From positions 11,238,001 to 11,302,000 of the forward strand of contig NC_133526.1 of NCBI RefSeq assembly GCF_048544455.1: a stretch of DNA of 64,000 bases, in the 5' to 3' direction. The stretch is from Silene latifolia (lineage: Eukaryota; Streptophyta; Magnoliopsida; Caryophyllales; Caryophyllaceae). Of the stretch, positions 1 through 12,775 are shown in pieces. A model generated the notes under the pieces. It was not told the origin of the DNA, ran no database searches, and saw nothing but the letters and a program-made list of their open reading frames with translations. The position numbers and the translations under genes are program-made. The number at the start of each line of letters is the position of its first letter. The stretch's first letter is position 1.

Positions 1-1152
1 TATTGAAATAAAAGATAAAGAGGCACCCGTATAAAATAGTACCAAACAAGGAACATCAAAAATAGAAAATGTACCAGTAATGATATCAGGGTGTGCCTCA
101 GCTTCTGCTCGGCTCATAACAAAAATTCGACCCTTCGGTCTCACTGGCCTCGCTGGGGCGACAGGAGTAGTAGGAGCCGTCACCTTCCTCTCCGGGCAAA
201 CATTGGCCTTGTGGCCCGGTTTGTTACAAGAAAAGCATATAATAGGATCAACGAAGCATTTACCAGGGTGTGCTGGTTTCTTGCAATTATAGCACACTCG
301 GTCTTTAATACCTTTATTGTCATTAAATGCTGAAGATTGACCACCCCGGTTAGCTTGCACATTAGAAACAAATCTCCTTTTGTTTGAGTCAGAAGGAGAA
401 GAGATGAACCTAGGTGAAGGAGTATAAGGCCTAGAAGATGGATATAAGGGCCTCTTGCCAAGATTAGAACTAGTTGCACGAGCTTCAATTTCAATCTCTT
501 TCAATGAATTTTCAGCCCATAAAGCATCATTATAAATTGAAACAAAGCTAGTGGAGTCTCGACGGACCATGCTTTTAATCTTAGGAGAGAGCTTTTCAAG
601 ATAAAAGAAGGCTTTTTCATTGTCATCCTTCACCAATCTAGTAGCATAATGAGCCAACTCGTTGAATTTATCGGTGAAGGTCTGAACAGGAAGGCTTCCT
701 TGCTTCAACTCCATGAATCCCTTCAACTCCTGTTTGTTTCGACTCTTGCGGATAAACGGGCCTCCACTAACTCCTTGAAACGTACCCGGTCAAATCCCGG
801 TTCAAATTAAAACGGTAGGCCCAGTCATGGACCACCATCGATCTGCTTCTCGTACTAGTAAGTGAGAGGCTAGCTTCACTTTATGTTCCTCCTTGACATC
901 ATACAATATAAAGCTTTTCTCCAACTCCCGAAACTACCCTGCAAGAGCAGCTGGATCAATCTCTCCACCATAAGTGGGAGTGTTGATTCGGGTTAATTGA
1001 TTAGCCACCCAAGTATAGGTGCCTGGAGTACCCTCAGCAGGCGGAGGAGGAGGAGGAGGAGCTTGTTGATTCTGTTGATTTTGTTGGTTTTGGAGAATTT
1101 GAGTAAGAACTAGTAAGATAGCATCATCAATGTCTCTTCTTGGCGGAGCCAT
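1..1152 (-). pseudogene. Ty3/gypsy gag-protease remnant (element E1)
   Basis: This is the 5' part of a Ty3-type polyprotein read on minus from the ATG at 1152, just downstream of a primer-binding site and LTR; the rest lies beyond the left edge. The N-terminus has a Gln-rich run and a Pro-rich run followed by the WVANQLTRINTPTYGG stretch usual for chromovirus Gag. The capsid region follows, with EADRWWSM and FTDKFNELAHYA. Two zinc knuckles lie near 240-300 (CYNCKKPAHPGKC, then CFSCNKPGHKANVC). At 21-39 the protease active site begins, but DTGA reads YTGA. The frame is broken by an in-frame TAG at 934-936, where a Trp codon is likely, and by a frameshift near 800-815 with further stops. It is a dead copy. 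Assignment to the Tekay/chromovirus group is an inference from the Gag style and LTR ends. Confidence 0.85.
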
Positions 1153-1312
1153 CTTACAAAAGAGAAAATTAATTAGTACCTAACAATTAGCAATCACAAA
1201 CAGACTACCACATAAAATCCTAAATCTACCCATCCTACCCAACTCTCAAGTTTATTATTTAAAGGTCAAGTGATTTTAAGTGGGGTGCACAAACGTGCGT
1301 CGGGAGCAATAT

Positions 1313-1324
1313 GCTCTGATACCA
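1313..1324 (-). promoter_or_regulatory. Primer-binding site of E1 (initiator Met tRNA type)
   Basis: The minus strand reads TGGTATCAGAGC two bases after the LTR end. This is the standard plant retrotransposon primer site complementary to the 3' end of initiator methionine tRNA, and it sets the orientation of the element as minus. Confidence 0.9.
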
Positions 1325-1326
1325 AC

Positions 1327-4027
1327 TGTGACACCCTTAAAAATTAGCGATAATTAAACGCGTAAATTCTACAGAAAAACTGACAGGATGTGTTTGTAAT
1401 TGGTTCAACTAGACAAAACCTGTAATTTCAAAAATTTTTCTAAACCAATCACAAACATTTCCAACATTCCCAAGAGGCGGGTGCCAAAACCTGCAATGCT
1501 AATGAACTAATTTACATGTCATAGCTAACGATAAGAAAATGTAATGATACAAACCCAAAATAGAAAAGGGAGACATATGTCCCTTCAAATTATATACAAA
1601 ACCAAAAGTTAAAAGGTTTACTATAAGAATAGCCAAACTAGGTCCAAGGTTCTCTTGCTCACTAGCTCGTCCGCGAACCCCAACTAAGCATCAAGTACCT
1701 GTCAATCGCATTTTATACAAACACGAAAGCCACAATTCAGTGGGGAGTAACTTCGAGTCCTCCCAGCCACGAATCGTCATATTTAATGTAGCATGTAATG
1801 AAACATGTAAACAATATGATAAATAATTCAATTATCAATTATTCTAACATATGAGTCCTAACTGACCAAACTAAACTATCATGTGAAACATATAACAAGC
1901 AAGAATCAAACTTTATCAATTGTAACCGGCTTACATCTCACCTATTACAATTCATAAAATTACCATACAAGAAAGGGCAATATATCAAAGACAGGCATAA
2001 GTTCTTAGCACCGTCAATAGTCACTCTGTAACTCGAGTTTATACCACGAGGTAGGGAAGGTAATCGAACCGGTATCTTGGCTCAGCGGTTAATATTAATA
2101 AAACATGGCCAAGACACAACACAACCCTAGCCTAAAATCTGCGTAGACCTAGACATGCGGATACACACCACCGCACCCAAGACCCACAATTTTTCTAAAA
2201 CAAAGTGAGTACCCTAAGGAGTCCACCAAAGGGTTGGCTAGTACTTAAGCTGACCACTTACTATCAAAATAAGTAACGAGGTCATGCCCCAACTTGGATA
2301 TAAATCCACTAGTCAGGAACACAAAGGCTATTAAGCAGTGAACATATACTCGTCAGAGACTATAAAGACCTATCTATGACAAACACAACAACAACCTGCA
2401 AGAGATATTCACTACCCATTTCAATTCTAGCAATTTTAACAATATTAAAGGCTTTAGGGAATCTAGGGCCATTTTTACAATATAAGAAGCTACTCAAATC
2501 AACTAACTACACATGTGAAACATAAATATAATAAATGGCCTAAAACAAGAAAAAGGCCGATTATCCAATTCATATAAAACTTCATCCAACCGAATTTTTA
2601 CCCGCAACCTCACCTGCGACAGTGCGGGTTAAATTGCGGCTGACCAATCACTCAATTAACTGACATCGAATCAGTCAAAGGGACTAAGGCTCAGTTTTCG
2701 GCACAATCATCAAAACATTACAATTATAGCTATATAATTCATTTTGAGCCTAATCGTTACAATTTCATTTTATAATTTACCCTAACATGTGCAACTACCA
2801 ATATAAACCTAATTTTTACCATTAACATAATTTTTACTACTAATACGATTTAATTCAAAAGTGTACTCATATGTAATTTATACTAACTATAACAATAATG
2901 ATCCCGAAATGACAAATATTGCATGAAAACCCGCGAAACAAGCAACGGGCTGACCCGGGCCAGCCGTGGGCCTGCTGTCGCCACCCCCACACCTCCATTT
3001 CTCCATTTTTGTTCAGTATAAGACCGTCTGAACCATAATTAATCGTTCCCAATACTAACATGTTAACTAAAACTAACAAAAATACATGGATTAAACATGC
3101 ATGCAATCATTTTAACATGTGAAATTAACTACTTAATTAAAAATCACAAAAACATACAAAAATCAAAGCATGTGACGATTTTTCGTCGAGTAACTCGAAA
3201 TATGTTACCTTAAGCTAGAAAATGAGCAATTATCACCTTAAAACCCAAACCCTAACATGCACTAGCCGCTATCCTCGACAATATACGAGTCCCCAAACTC
3301 GTCTTCCAATTCTTCACCTAAATAAACAATAAAAGCACAATAAATAAGTATAAATACCGAAATTTACCAAAATTCGTCTTAAAACAACTTCAAGAAAACT
3401 GAAATTAAAACATACTAGGTTGTAGATCTCGACGAGAGGATTCCGGAAATGTAAATTTTGCGAAAATCCGAGTAGAAACGAGTGAGTTAGGGTGAAATTT
3501 GGCTTAAAAAGCTTGAGTTTTATAAAAATGGTGTTTTTTGGAAAAGTTGAGAATGATGAAACAAGAAAATCAGAAAAAAGAAAGGTAGGGAAGGGGTGCC
3601 GCGGGTTAGAGGAGAAAGAGAGGAAAGGTGCGGGTTTAGTCGGGATTTTACGAGTCGGTTTTGGCTCGTTTCGATAATAATTAGAACCGTTGATCAAATG
3701 CAAATTCCGACAAGACCAAAGTTCTTAAACACGAGATTACAAGAAAATTGAGTATTCATACGACCCATTTCCAAAATCGTTTACCCAATGTTCAAAAGAA
3801 TTGTCATTTTCCCCCCGATACGCCCTTATTTCGAAATAAAAAGTTTTACACGGTTTAAACTATTTTTAAACATTTCGAAACTATCAAAATAAATACTTTA
3901 CCTCAAAATATAATAAAATTATATTTCTTTGAATTATTTTTACTTTAAATACATTAATATCAAATTTTATTTGATTACTAAATTATTTTCGAAATATATT
4001 AACGGTCCGAAATTACGGGGCGTTACA
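1327..4027 (-). repeat. 5' LTR of Ty3 element E1
   Basis: The 2.7-kb block begins TGTGACACCC and ends GGGGCGTTACA on plus. On minus it therefore starts TGTAACGCCCC and ends GGGTGTCACA, with the TG..CA termini of an LTR and the PBS directly after the end. Sequence near 1670-1790 resembles the equivalent part of the E2 LTR at 7440-7560, so the two elements belong to related families. The LTR contains only accidental ORFs, for example at 3314-3703. The body is off-window, so the second LTR and the target duplication cannot be checked. Confidence 0.85.
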
Positions 4028-4166
4028 ATTATTCGCTTAATTAGCTCGTAAAACAAATTAAATAAAATAAAACAAAGAAGAAGCAAGATGATAGAGAGGA
4101 ATGCATGATAAACTTAATTAATAATTCATTAATATATATATATAAATACATAAATTAAAAAAAGAA

Positions 4167-4454
4167 TTACATTTCTAAAAATGCAATTCTTATATTTTCA
4201 TAGAGAGTCTTATTCTCTTCTATGATATCCCTCCTCTCCTCCTTAGCTATTTGGAGGTTTCGTTCAGCAGTTGCTATATCGTCATATAGCTGCAACAACT
4301 GCTGCTCTGTCAAGCCGTTTCTTTTGGCGTCCTTGAGTGCGGCTTGAGCATCCACAAGATAGCTCCTAAAACTGTCCTCGATGTGGAGCGACCGGCGGAT
4401 GAAGCTGTTGTTGTTCTCGGTCATAGTAAGAGTTTTAAGGATGTAATCGTTCAT
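4167..4454 (-). CDS. Small coiled-coil-like protein carried by CACTA family
   Basis: This is an intact 95-residue ORF starting MNDYILKTLTM and ending in a charged, heptad-like helix (QIAKEERRDIIEENKTLYEN). I do not recognise the family. Support that it is a gene comes from a second copy at 17775-18063 in a different insertion of the same CACTA family, where the first 36 or so codons are kept with mostly silent differences. Both copies also have a TATAAATA about 120 bp upstream of the ATG (here 4572-4579, minus). There is no signal peptide or membrane segment. It is probably a host gene fragment captured by the transposon, or a family-specific passenger. The second copy is frameshifted, so expression is uncertain. 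Confidence 0.5.
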   Translation of the reverse strand: MNDYILKTLTMTENNNSFIRRSLHIEDSFRSYLVDAQAALKDAKRNGLTEQQLLQLYDDIATAERNLQIAKEERRDIIEENKTLYENIRIAFLEM

Positions 4455-4571
4455 TTTGTTGATGAACTTTGGAGTTGTTAGTTTGAAAGATTAATTAGGG
4501 GTTGGAGATTGTTTTAGCAGTTAGGGTTTGAAGATAGTGAGATAATGGAATTGTGGTTGAGATAATGTATG

Positions 4572-4579
4572 TATTTATA
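4572..4579 (-). promoter_or_regulatory. TATA box of the CACTA small gene, copy 1
   Basis: TATAAATA on minus lies 118 bp upstream of the ATG at 4454. The same box at nearly the same distance is found in the second copy (17651-17658). Confidence 0.5.
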
Positions 4580-5099
4580 CTAAGTAATGTGTCCTTTGAG
4601 TTGTTTTTTAATTAATATAATATATGCATGTTTAGGAAGTTGTGCCATAATCATCATATCTCCCTACTTCAAATCTAATGTAAACCCTTCTCATTCCATA
4701 TATTGTCCATTCATATGCACAGTACAGGGATGACAGTAATAATGCATGCATCGGAATTATAACGGGCCCCGTAATTATGCATGCATCTAGTAATATTTAA
4801 TTTTTTTTTTTTATTTTGTAAAAACAAACAACAACGGTTATGTAGATACAACCCGTTGTCTTTAGTTATAACGACGGTTCCTTGTAAATTAACCGTTGTT
4901 ATAACTTTCCCACCAAAATTGAGTCACACTTTCCACAACGGGTTTTGATACTTAAAACCGTTGTTAATAGTTTTAACAACGGGTTGCTTAAGAAAACCAA
5001 CCGTTGTTAAAACCTTTTACAACGGACGCTTTAACAACGACCGCTATTTTATATAACAACGATTTTTAGCCGTTGTTATAGCCTGTATCTGTAGTAGTG

Positions 5100-7204
5100 G
5101 GTTATTTAAAAATAAAACTGGAATTTCGAAATGGGGGACCAGAATATTTAAAAGGTTACTTATCGTAAGAATTAAAATTCTTTCAAAAGTTTCAAGTAAA
5201 ATTTTCCGATAGAACCAGATTCTCATCAAAGGAATGGAAGTGTTCTCGTTACGTATTCAAGAACATCACATTCCAAATCAAAGATAAGGTCAAAAACAAT
5301 TCATTTGTATAAATCGAAAATCAAAGTACTTTCAAAAACATTAACGAAGAGTTTTCAAAAGTATAAGTCTCATTCATGGAACGAAATTGTTCTTGTCGTG
5401 CACACAAGAACGCTAACTTTCCAAGTCAAAGACGAATTTAAAACAAAACCAATTCGCCGACAAGCGTAGAACAAGTTATTAAACGTCTCTAATAACGAGT
5501 TCTAGCATCCGATCAACGTCAAAATCAAAAGAAAAAGTAATTCACTCAAATTTTCCTTTGCAAAAGCCAAAATAGAAATGAAGATTTCACCTTTAAGCTT
5601 AAAAGGGAGTCAAATTGCTGAAAATGTAATATTAAATTTTGACAAAAAGTCATAAACAGATCAAAGTTAATAGAAATTGGATAAAATTTAAAGAAATCTT
5701 GGGTTTAACAATTAAAATCATGATAAATAAGTCTATACTCAAGGAACAAATATGGAATTAAATCAAACTTTTATTTTCCAAAAATTTTATAATAGGCAAG
5801 GTTTTGTAAAAGTAACATAAACTTTTAACAACGAAACAAAAATGATAGCTTGAAAGTTTAGACATTGTATAAAATGAAAGGCAATTTAGACAACATAATT
5901 AAAAAGGTAAGCTAAGAGAGTCCACACTTAACCAACAAAAAGAGCTATGATGAACTTCATAGGGTGAGAATTGAAGTCGAATTTACAAGGATGTAAAAGA
6001 TAGAGTTCCATAGGTTACTAACATCAAATTTTAAGGAGGCATGATGAAGCGAGGAAAGGAGGTATGAACGGTAACACTCATGGTCAAAGAAGAAAGGGAA
6101 ATTAGACAACAAGGAAACGCCAGGTACTCAAATCTCAACCACTACCTCATCCCAAACAGTTTCGAAAACTTCCTAATAAAATCAATCTCTCAACCACATT
6201 ACTTCCAAGGATTCCTCAAGATAACATACGCTACTCTACAACTAATCTATTCCATGAAACAAGGTACTTCACCACACTTGTGATTCAACAATTCACAATC
6301 ACTAAACATTCACAACGACTTCCACAAAACAAGATCAAAATTACTAATAAGGATATACTCATACCCAACAAACGTCAAAAGGAAACACCCATCTATGTAT
6401 GGCTATCAACATCCTAAAGGTATATCTTTCCAAAATCACATCATAAACCTTATTCCAAGTTTACTCCTAAGGTAACAACGCTAACCTACTAAGCTTTCAA
6501 ATCTCAAACATAAACAACAAAGCCAAGTCCTATAACTTTAGTAACATAGGCAACTCACACTTGACACACAGAATCCACCGATCAATTATACTCACTTTAT
6601 CAAGGAACTAGGTATAAGAACCATCAAGTATGTCTCATCACACTACCTAAGTATTTCCAACATCAAATCCTCTCAAAACTAGGGTTATGGGTTAACCACA
6701 AACAAACTCCTCAAAAGTCAAATTTTCCAACCAAAGTAAACATTCCTCAACAGAAAGAGTACCATAAAAAGGCGTTAAGGAAGGATAAGTAAGGAACAAA
6801 GCACAAGTTAGGGTACAAGAGTAACTTCCAAAGTAAAACAGAAGAGAGTTTAGAAGAAGGATAAGCATCAAGAGATAAAGAATAAGGCAAGATACACAAG
6901 GAATGAGAATTATCTTCAAGGGAGTAGAAACATTCTTCAAAGGTTGATCAAATCCTCAATTTTTGGCATTAGGCACCAAGTCTTGATCGCAACACGGGTA
7001 AGCTCATGGTTTGTCAATCCAAGGCCACAAAAACAGATGGCAATCAACAAACATGTTAGAACCTACCACGAAGCATACACAAAGAGACTACCAACTTAGG
7101 TCCTTATTTCTACCCATCTCTCATTAATTATTTAAGGTCAAGTTCAAATTTATATTTGGGGTACACGTGTGTGCGTCGGGAGCAACATATGCTCTGATAC
7201 CAAC
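5100..7204 (-). mobile_element. Internal region of Ty3 element E2, non-coding
   Basis: The stretch lies between the CACTA insertion and the PBS/LTR of E2. The 100 bp next to the PBS resemble the leader of E1 (for example the GTGCGTCGGGAGCAA block at 1297-1308 and 7171-7184). Further left I find no gag, protease or polymerase reading in any frame. A diverged duplication of about 130 bp is seen at 5220-5460 (two versions of the GGAA-GTTCT-AAGAAC block). The ORFs here (6080-6283, 6692-6940) have no domain and look accidental. E2 therefore appears to be a non-autonomous, LARD-like member of the E1 family, or an internally rearranged copy. Confidence 0.55.
7191..7202 (-). promoter_or_regulatory. 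Primer-binding site of E2
   Basis: The minus strand reads TGGTATCAGAGC two bases after the LTR end, identical to the PBS of E1. It fixes the orientation of E2 as minus. Confidence 0.9.
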
Positions 7205-7923
7205 TGTGACACCCCGCGATAAAGCGGAAAATATAACTAATAAACTAAAGCGGAATTTGTGAGATTTTAAAAACTTTTAAAATTACAAGCTAAAGATTAA
7301 CACGCGGGTGTCAAAAACGAAATAAAACAAATACTACAATAGACAATTTTAGGTTATTACAACCCAAGTCTAAAAAGCGGGGAAAAGATATCCCACGAAT
7401 AGACAAATAAAGGGTTTCTAAACTATAAACTAAGGTCTAAGGGTTAGTTCTCGCTAGCCCACACGTCTTCCCCACGTAAGCATCTTCACCACCTGTCATT
7501 CATGTAAACATGAACGCCACAGTCAGTGGGGAGTAACTCAAGGTTCTCCCAGCCACAATATGTCGAAAAGCAGATAACAAACAACACTTAATCAAACATA
7601 TTAATCATGCAACATATGTGAACCATGAAGAATAAGGAGATATAATGAACAATCATGGTGCAACAGGCATAATACTTTCTTAGTAGAATAAGCATGGTAT
7701 ATGAGGATGTATATGCAATCAAGGAAATAGAATCACCAAGTCAACCCACTCATGTTGACACGACTCAACAAGTGTAAGACATATACTTAGTATGAACTCA
7801 CAAGACAAACCATCTAGACTCCAACCTCTTGGTAGGACGACGATCATAATACGGTCCTAATCTAAACCTGGATCCAGACTCTCGGGATGGACGTCACCCG
7901 ATATACCAATCGTATCCAAGACT

Positions 7924-8245
7924 CGAAACATGGCACACACTCGTAACCAAAGGTCGAGTAACCTCTAATCGGAAACATGACACACACTCGTAACCAAAGG
8001 TCCGAAGAAAAGCGGAAGGATATCCTAATTCGGAAACATGGCACACACCCGTAACCAAAGGTCCGAAAGAGGAAAGATAACCCAATCCGGAAACATGGCA
8101 CACACTCGTAACCAAAGGTCCGAAAGAGGGAAGATAACCCAATCCGAAAACATGGCACACACTCGTAACCAAAGGTCCGAAAGGGGGAAGATAACCCAAT
8201 CCGGAAACATGGCACACACTCGTAACCAAAGGTCCGAAAGGAGTA
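7924..8245. repeat. 57-bp tandem repeat array in E2 LTR
   Basis: Units of the type AACATGGCACACACTCGTAA recur with an exact 57-bp step at 8041, 8098, 8155 and 8212, preceded by two less regular units from 7924. Because 57 is a multiple of three, several frames stay open on both strands and make repetitive ORFs that are not genes. Confidence 0.95.
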
Positions 8246-8611
8246 AATAAGGAATGTCAAGTAGTCACACAATGTAAAACGTCACACTTGAGTCACAATA
8301 AGAGTAAGAATGATTATGCAAACATCATATGACGCGGGACCATTAATGTGACATTCATACTCAGGCTTGCATCTCACCATGAGTACGGATGGGAACATCA
8401 ATCCCGACGATCATATCGCAACTAGAGGGCTTATAGCTCACCCCTAGTATCCGATAGGACCAAGACTCTCACAACCAAACAATTCAAGACATTATCAAAG
8501 ATATGACTCTCACAAGTACTTATATATAATAAATGTTTCATACTTGTATTTATTATTAAATATTCCATTTCATAATTTAACATGCCGTTTAAATAAAATA
8601 TAAGTAATAAG

Positions 8612-11203
8612 TGTAGACACCTCGTTTCTGCACCCCTCGCCAAACACCCGGTGATGATTGGGCCGCATGTTTGATACGCGGAACGATTTGTGACAGTTCG
8701 TAAGTTTATCGTCAAGTGATCGCTCAAACATTAATGTCTACCTCTTAATTGTCATCTACGCGTCATTACGGTCGTTTTGGCAGTAATTAGAGTACATTTG
8801 GAGTCCGGGTCAAAAACCGTCTTCATTTCCTAAAACCGTCAAATCCCGAGTCAAAGCAATGGGCTTGTCTACCTAAGGTTAGGATGTCATAAAATGTTGA
8901 GATTATATGTCATTTTGAGTCACATGTCACTTCTTTGGGCTAAACTAAAAGTTTACATTGCAAAATGTGCATTTCATTTAGCTAAAATGGTAACCCAACC
9001 TTTAGGCCCGTTTTACGAGGTGTTAACGACTTTTTTGAGTCAGGCCTATTTCACAGAAAGTTCTATATCTCTTTCTTAGCTTTCCAACGCCACCGAAATC
9101 ACCTTAATCTGAGTCTTGTAGAGAAAGTTATGCCTAAAATACGACAGGCTGTCAAACGCGTTTTCTACGCGCGCAGGGAACCTACCGGGAAAGGACGCGA
9201 CAAGTCTTTGCGCCTCTTCCAAGGGACGCAGCACCTGCTGCGCCTTTTCCCAGGGCTTTCTTGTTGTCCAAGTTTCCGTGTTTTAACCTAAGTCGGTTAT
9301 TTCCGGATCTTTCCTTCCGTATCCTAGTCTTACCATAATTCCGTCGCGTGATTAGTATAAATAGGAGCCTTCGCTCCTCATATTTCTCACGCGAGTGTCC
9401 GCCCTTCTCTTCTCCCTTTGCATTCTAGACTTTGTTCTTACTTTTTGGCGTCTACGTGCTTGAACTTTCGACCACGTAAGCTCGGATCCTTCTGAGTACC
9501 AGCCTCCCCGTTTGCATGACCGACCAATTTGACCAACTACACCAATAATCAACTTAATTAACTTAATCGTTTTCCTCTTACGAGGGCACTTTCTTTGCAT
9601 TCGCGTCGAGCATCACTAATCGATATCTTAGTCCTTCTCGTTTCGTCAACATGTAAGTCTGAGGGTGTAATCTCTCTTTTATTTATTGTATTTACCTTTT
9701 TGTATAATCAATTGTAAGGTTTATGTCGAAAATACCATTAAAACCGATTTCTAAAACCATGCTTTAAAACCTCTTTCTACGGATTTATAATAGATAACCG
9801 TCGAGAAAGGACGCAGCAACTGCTGCGCCTCTTCGAAGGAGCGCAGTTCCTGCTACGCCTCTTCGTGAGGCTGCCGCAGTTCCTGCTTCCTTTCTTCTTC
9901 GTTCGTCCTCTGTTATTCGTTCCAAAATCCTTTTGATTGTTTTGTTTTGTTTGTTTATTCTTCGCCATAATAGTATATAATTCATATGTATATCTTCATC
10001 ATCATCATTAACATGCTTTAATCATCACAAATCCGACTTAAATCCCTTATAATCCAATATTTGCGGGTTTTCGTCATTAAATTCAATTCCGGGTTGTAGA
10101 GATTCAATTCGTCAATATTGGGTTTCTGGAATTCGTCTTTGATATAGTTTTCATCTGTCTTTTGTCATATCTATCATATATTCATCATTAATCCATCGTA
10201 TCTAATCTAGTTAATTGAATTAATTTGTTTGACTTATTAATATTTTTCACTTCTGTCATTATTCCATCTTGTATTAATTCGTTCAATTCCGTCTCATTCA
10301 TGTTTTACTGTTCTATGACCATCAATCACATGTAATTAACATGCTAATCACTTCCATCCGAGTAAATAATACCAATTGATCATTAAATCACCAATTAACA
10401 TTAACGGCTTGCAATTACGGCTTCACAGCCAGAACTGAGCCAAGGAACAGCGTCTGCTGCGCCTATTCCAAGGGACGCAGCTCTGCTGGGCCTGTTCCTG
10501 GCTGAGTTCTGTCCCTGAACTCCGTTTCTGCCTTGACCTAGTTTGTTTAGACTACGTATTAATTAACTATTAACCGTATTATCATCTACTGATTTGTTCG
10601 TTAATTCCTTTATTCTTTCTTTTCCCAAACTATCCGTTTTAAAGGTATTTTCGACATAAATCGCCTGTTCCGTTGTAATTAATGTAATTTTCATTATTGT
10701 AATTCATAATTATTGTATTCCTTGTATTGCTTGTGTGTTTTCACATGTAAATGAGCATTAAATCCTACTTCGACCCAATTGTATGCTAATTACGTGTCAA
10801 CCGACTTAGTATTAATTCTCATATGCTAGGATTAAAACTTGGATGTTGCATTGCATGCATATAGCCGACGATATATCAAGTACGAATAACTTCCCTAATC
10901 ATTAGTAGAGGCCGCTATCGAGGCGGGCGGGATTAGGTGTTCGATCAAAAGAGCTTCCTAATACGCACCCTCACCCCTTACTCCAGATCTCTGTGAACAT
11001 CCGTGTTCATTGGCATCCACGAGAGTCATTCTAGACATAGAATGCTAAGGGTAACGAGTTCTTGATGTTCATGTCACTACTTTGTGTCTTGACATGGCAC
11101 GAGGTATTCGAACGGTTCCAATTTCCCATAAAAATTGGTGGCGACTCCATACAAAATGCAAACGCTTGTTTCCCAAGCGCCCCCGTGGCCCCCGCTGTCC
11201 ACA
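8612..11203 (+). mobile_element. Solo LTR of the Tat-type retrotransposon family
   Basis: The 2592-bp block starts TGTAGACACCTCG and ends CGCTGTCCACA, the same ends and content as the LTRs of the large Tat element at 42691-62076, but in plus orientation. It is flanked by a perfect 5-bp duplication ATAAG (8607-8611 and 11204-11208), so it is a bona fide insertion reduced to one LTR by recombination. A TATAAATA box (9356-9363) is followed by a short hairpin (9363-9378). Three sets of GC-rich hairpins (9187-9255, 9805-9890, 10436-10500) are seen. Confidence 0.93.
9356..9363 (+). promoter_or_regulatory. TATA box of Tat-family LTR promoter (solo LTR)
   Basis: TATAAATA is conserved at the same place in all three LTR copies of the family and is followed at once by the AGGAGC-CTTC-GCTCCT hairpin. 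The start of the LTR transcript is inferred to be about 25-30 bp downstream. Confidence 0.6.
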
Positions 11204-12735
11204 ATAAGGTATAATGAATAATTTACGTCATGTGAGAATTACGGAATGCAAACAAGTCCAATACCAGTGACAAAATCAGTCCAATAAACAAATTATGAGA
11301 AACCCAATAATTGAATTATATTAAGCCCAACAAACAAGACGTGTCATACCCGACATTTAAATCATATAAAGTTCAACAAATAAATCATACGGAGTCCAAC
11401 ACATGAAATATGACAAGCCCTACGAATTGAACATAACAAGCCCAAGGAAAGAAATATAGTAAGCCCAACAAAATGACTATTTGAAAGAACGATATTAACA
11501 AATTATCGTTATATAAAATACGAGACAGTTATTTAATTATATTTTAAATGACCCAAGCCTACACTACGAGCACCCATAGCCACGACTCAAAGAACCACTT
11601 TGGGCAGCCCAAAACACGACCCAACCACAGCCACTCGACTACCCGCATCCAACCCTACGCAAGATTACCCAACACACCCAAACAACCGTGAGGTAGCTCT
11701 ACAACCCGTAGCCAAACATGGTTCAAGCTAGACCTTTAAAGCGATAATATCAGGTATACACATATAACAACCAACATAACCCATTTCGACTTCCGAATAT
11801 CATCCCACGACAGTCCACCCGCAACCCGACTTCTACAGTCCCAATATTTTCCGTACGTTGCACAACACGGCACTGCACAGGTACCAAAATACTCCCCATA
11901 CACCTGCAAAACTACCTCCAACCAGCACTGAAAGTACATACAGAAACCGTTTCCCAAAAACAGAGTGCAACACGCCCTAATTGACTACATACTTGCGCAC
12001 AAGCGGTCCGAATTTGGGCAATGTTAAGGAGCACCTGAGACGGGTTCAAAGTGAGAGCTCACAGGTAAGAAGTAACTCAAATCAGTCCTGAAAGACTGCT
12101 TTCCCCGTCCCAAAACGAACCAAACACCCCATTTCCATCCAACAATGCGAGCCGAGGTCGAACTCAAGCAACAGAACACAAACCCGAATTTAGACTCGAA
12201 ACAATTCAACACAACCACCAATATGAGACAAAATTTACCATACAAATGAAAAGAAAAGTAAAGGACCAAACTTTATCAAGTAAGCACGTATAAGACGATA
12301 CAAAAGACAGAAATTCCGACATTTGTCGAGTAACCTATCGCCGTTACCTCATTGCTCTTCAAATCTCCGTGGAAAACGTCAAAAGAGTGCGAGCCTCCCT
12401 GCGGGTCTTCGGTTTCTTCAACTAGAAGGAGGAAAACGAAATAAAGGAGCTAAAAATCGGAACTTTTAGGAGGCGGGTCAAACTGAAATCACTACAAAAT
12501 CATAGCTTTCTTACCTAGAAAGATGAAGGAGGAAGTAAGGAGAAGAATGGTGGAAGAATTAGAGGAAAAGGTTGAGAAACGAAGTCGGAATCCGGGTTTT
12601 TATGTCACGAAAATGGAGTTGGTCTGGGTTTGTTGTTGTTGCAGGGGATTGTTGTTACTGCTGTTTAACGCAAGGAAAGGAAGGGAAGAAGAAAAGAAAT
12701 GGGGGTGGGGTACACGGCATCACTCAACAACAAAA

Positions 12736-12737
<2 letters not shown>

Positions 12738-12775
<38 letters not shown>
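12738..12775. repeat. (ATA)n microsatellite
   Basis: Uninterrupted trinucleotide repeat of about 38 bp inside the E2 LTR. Confidence 0.95.

Larger units (their letters stand above)
4028..5099 (-). mobile_element. CACTA element fragment, copy 1 (truncated by E1)
   Basis: The right terminus on plus reads GCCTGTATCTGTAGTAGTG, the reverse complement of a CACTACTACAGATACAGGC terminus. It is followed inwards by subterminal AACCGTTGTT/AACAACGGTT units (about 4830-5080). The interior matches the complete copy at 17134-18815 in opposite orientation, including a small ORF and an upstream TATAAATA. Homology stops exactly at the E1 LTR boundary (4027/4028), so E1 inserted into this element and the remaining part should lie beyond the far end of E1, outside the window. 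No transposase is visible, so it is non-autonomous. Confidence 0.85.

Noticed and set aside
3314-3703. 129-residue ORF in the E1 LTR
   Set aside because: It has Phe/Leu-rich, AT-driven composition, an overlapping ORF on the other strand and no homologous frame in the E2 LTR.
7862-8272. Repetitive ORFs in all frames over the 57-bp array, also CRISPR-like look
   Set aside because: The unit length is a multiple of three, so frames stay open by chance. Units are contiguous without variable spacers, so it is a tandem repeat, not CRISPR or a repeat protein.
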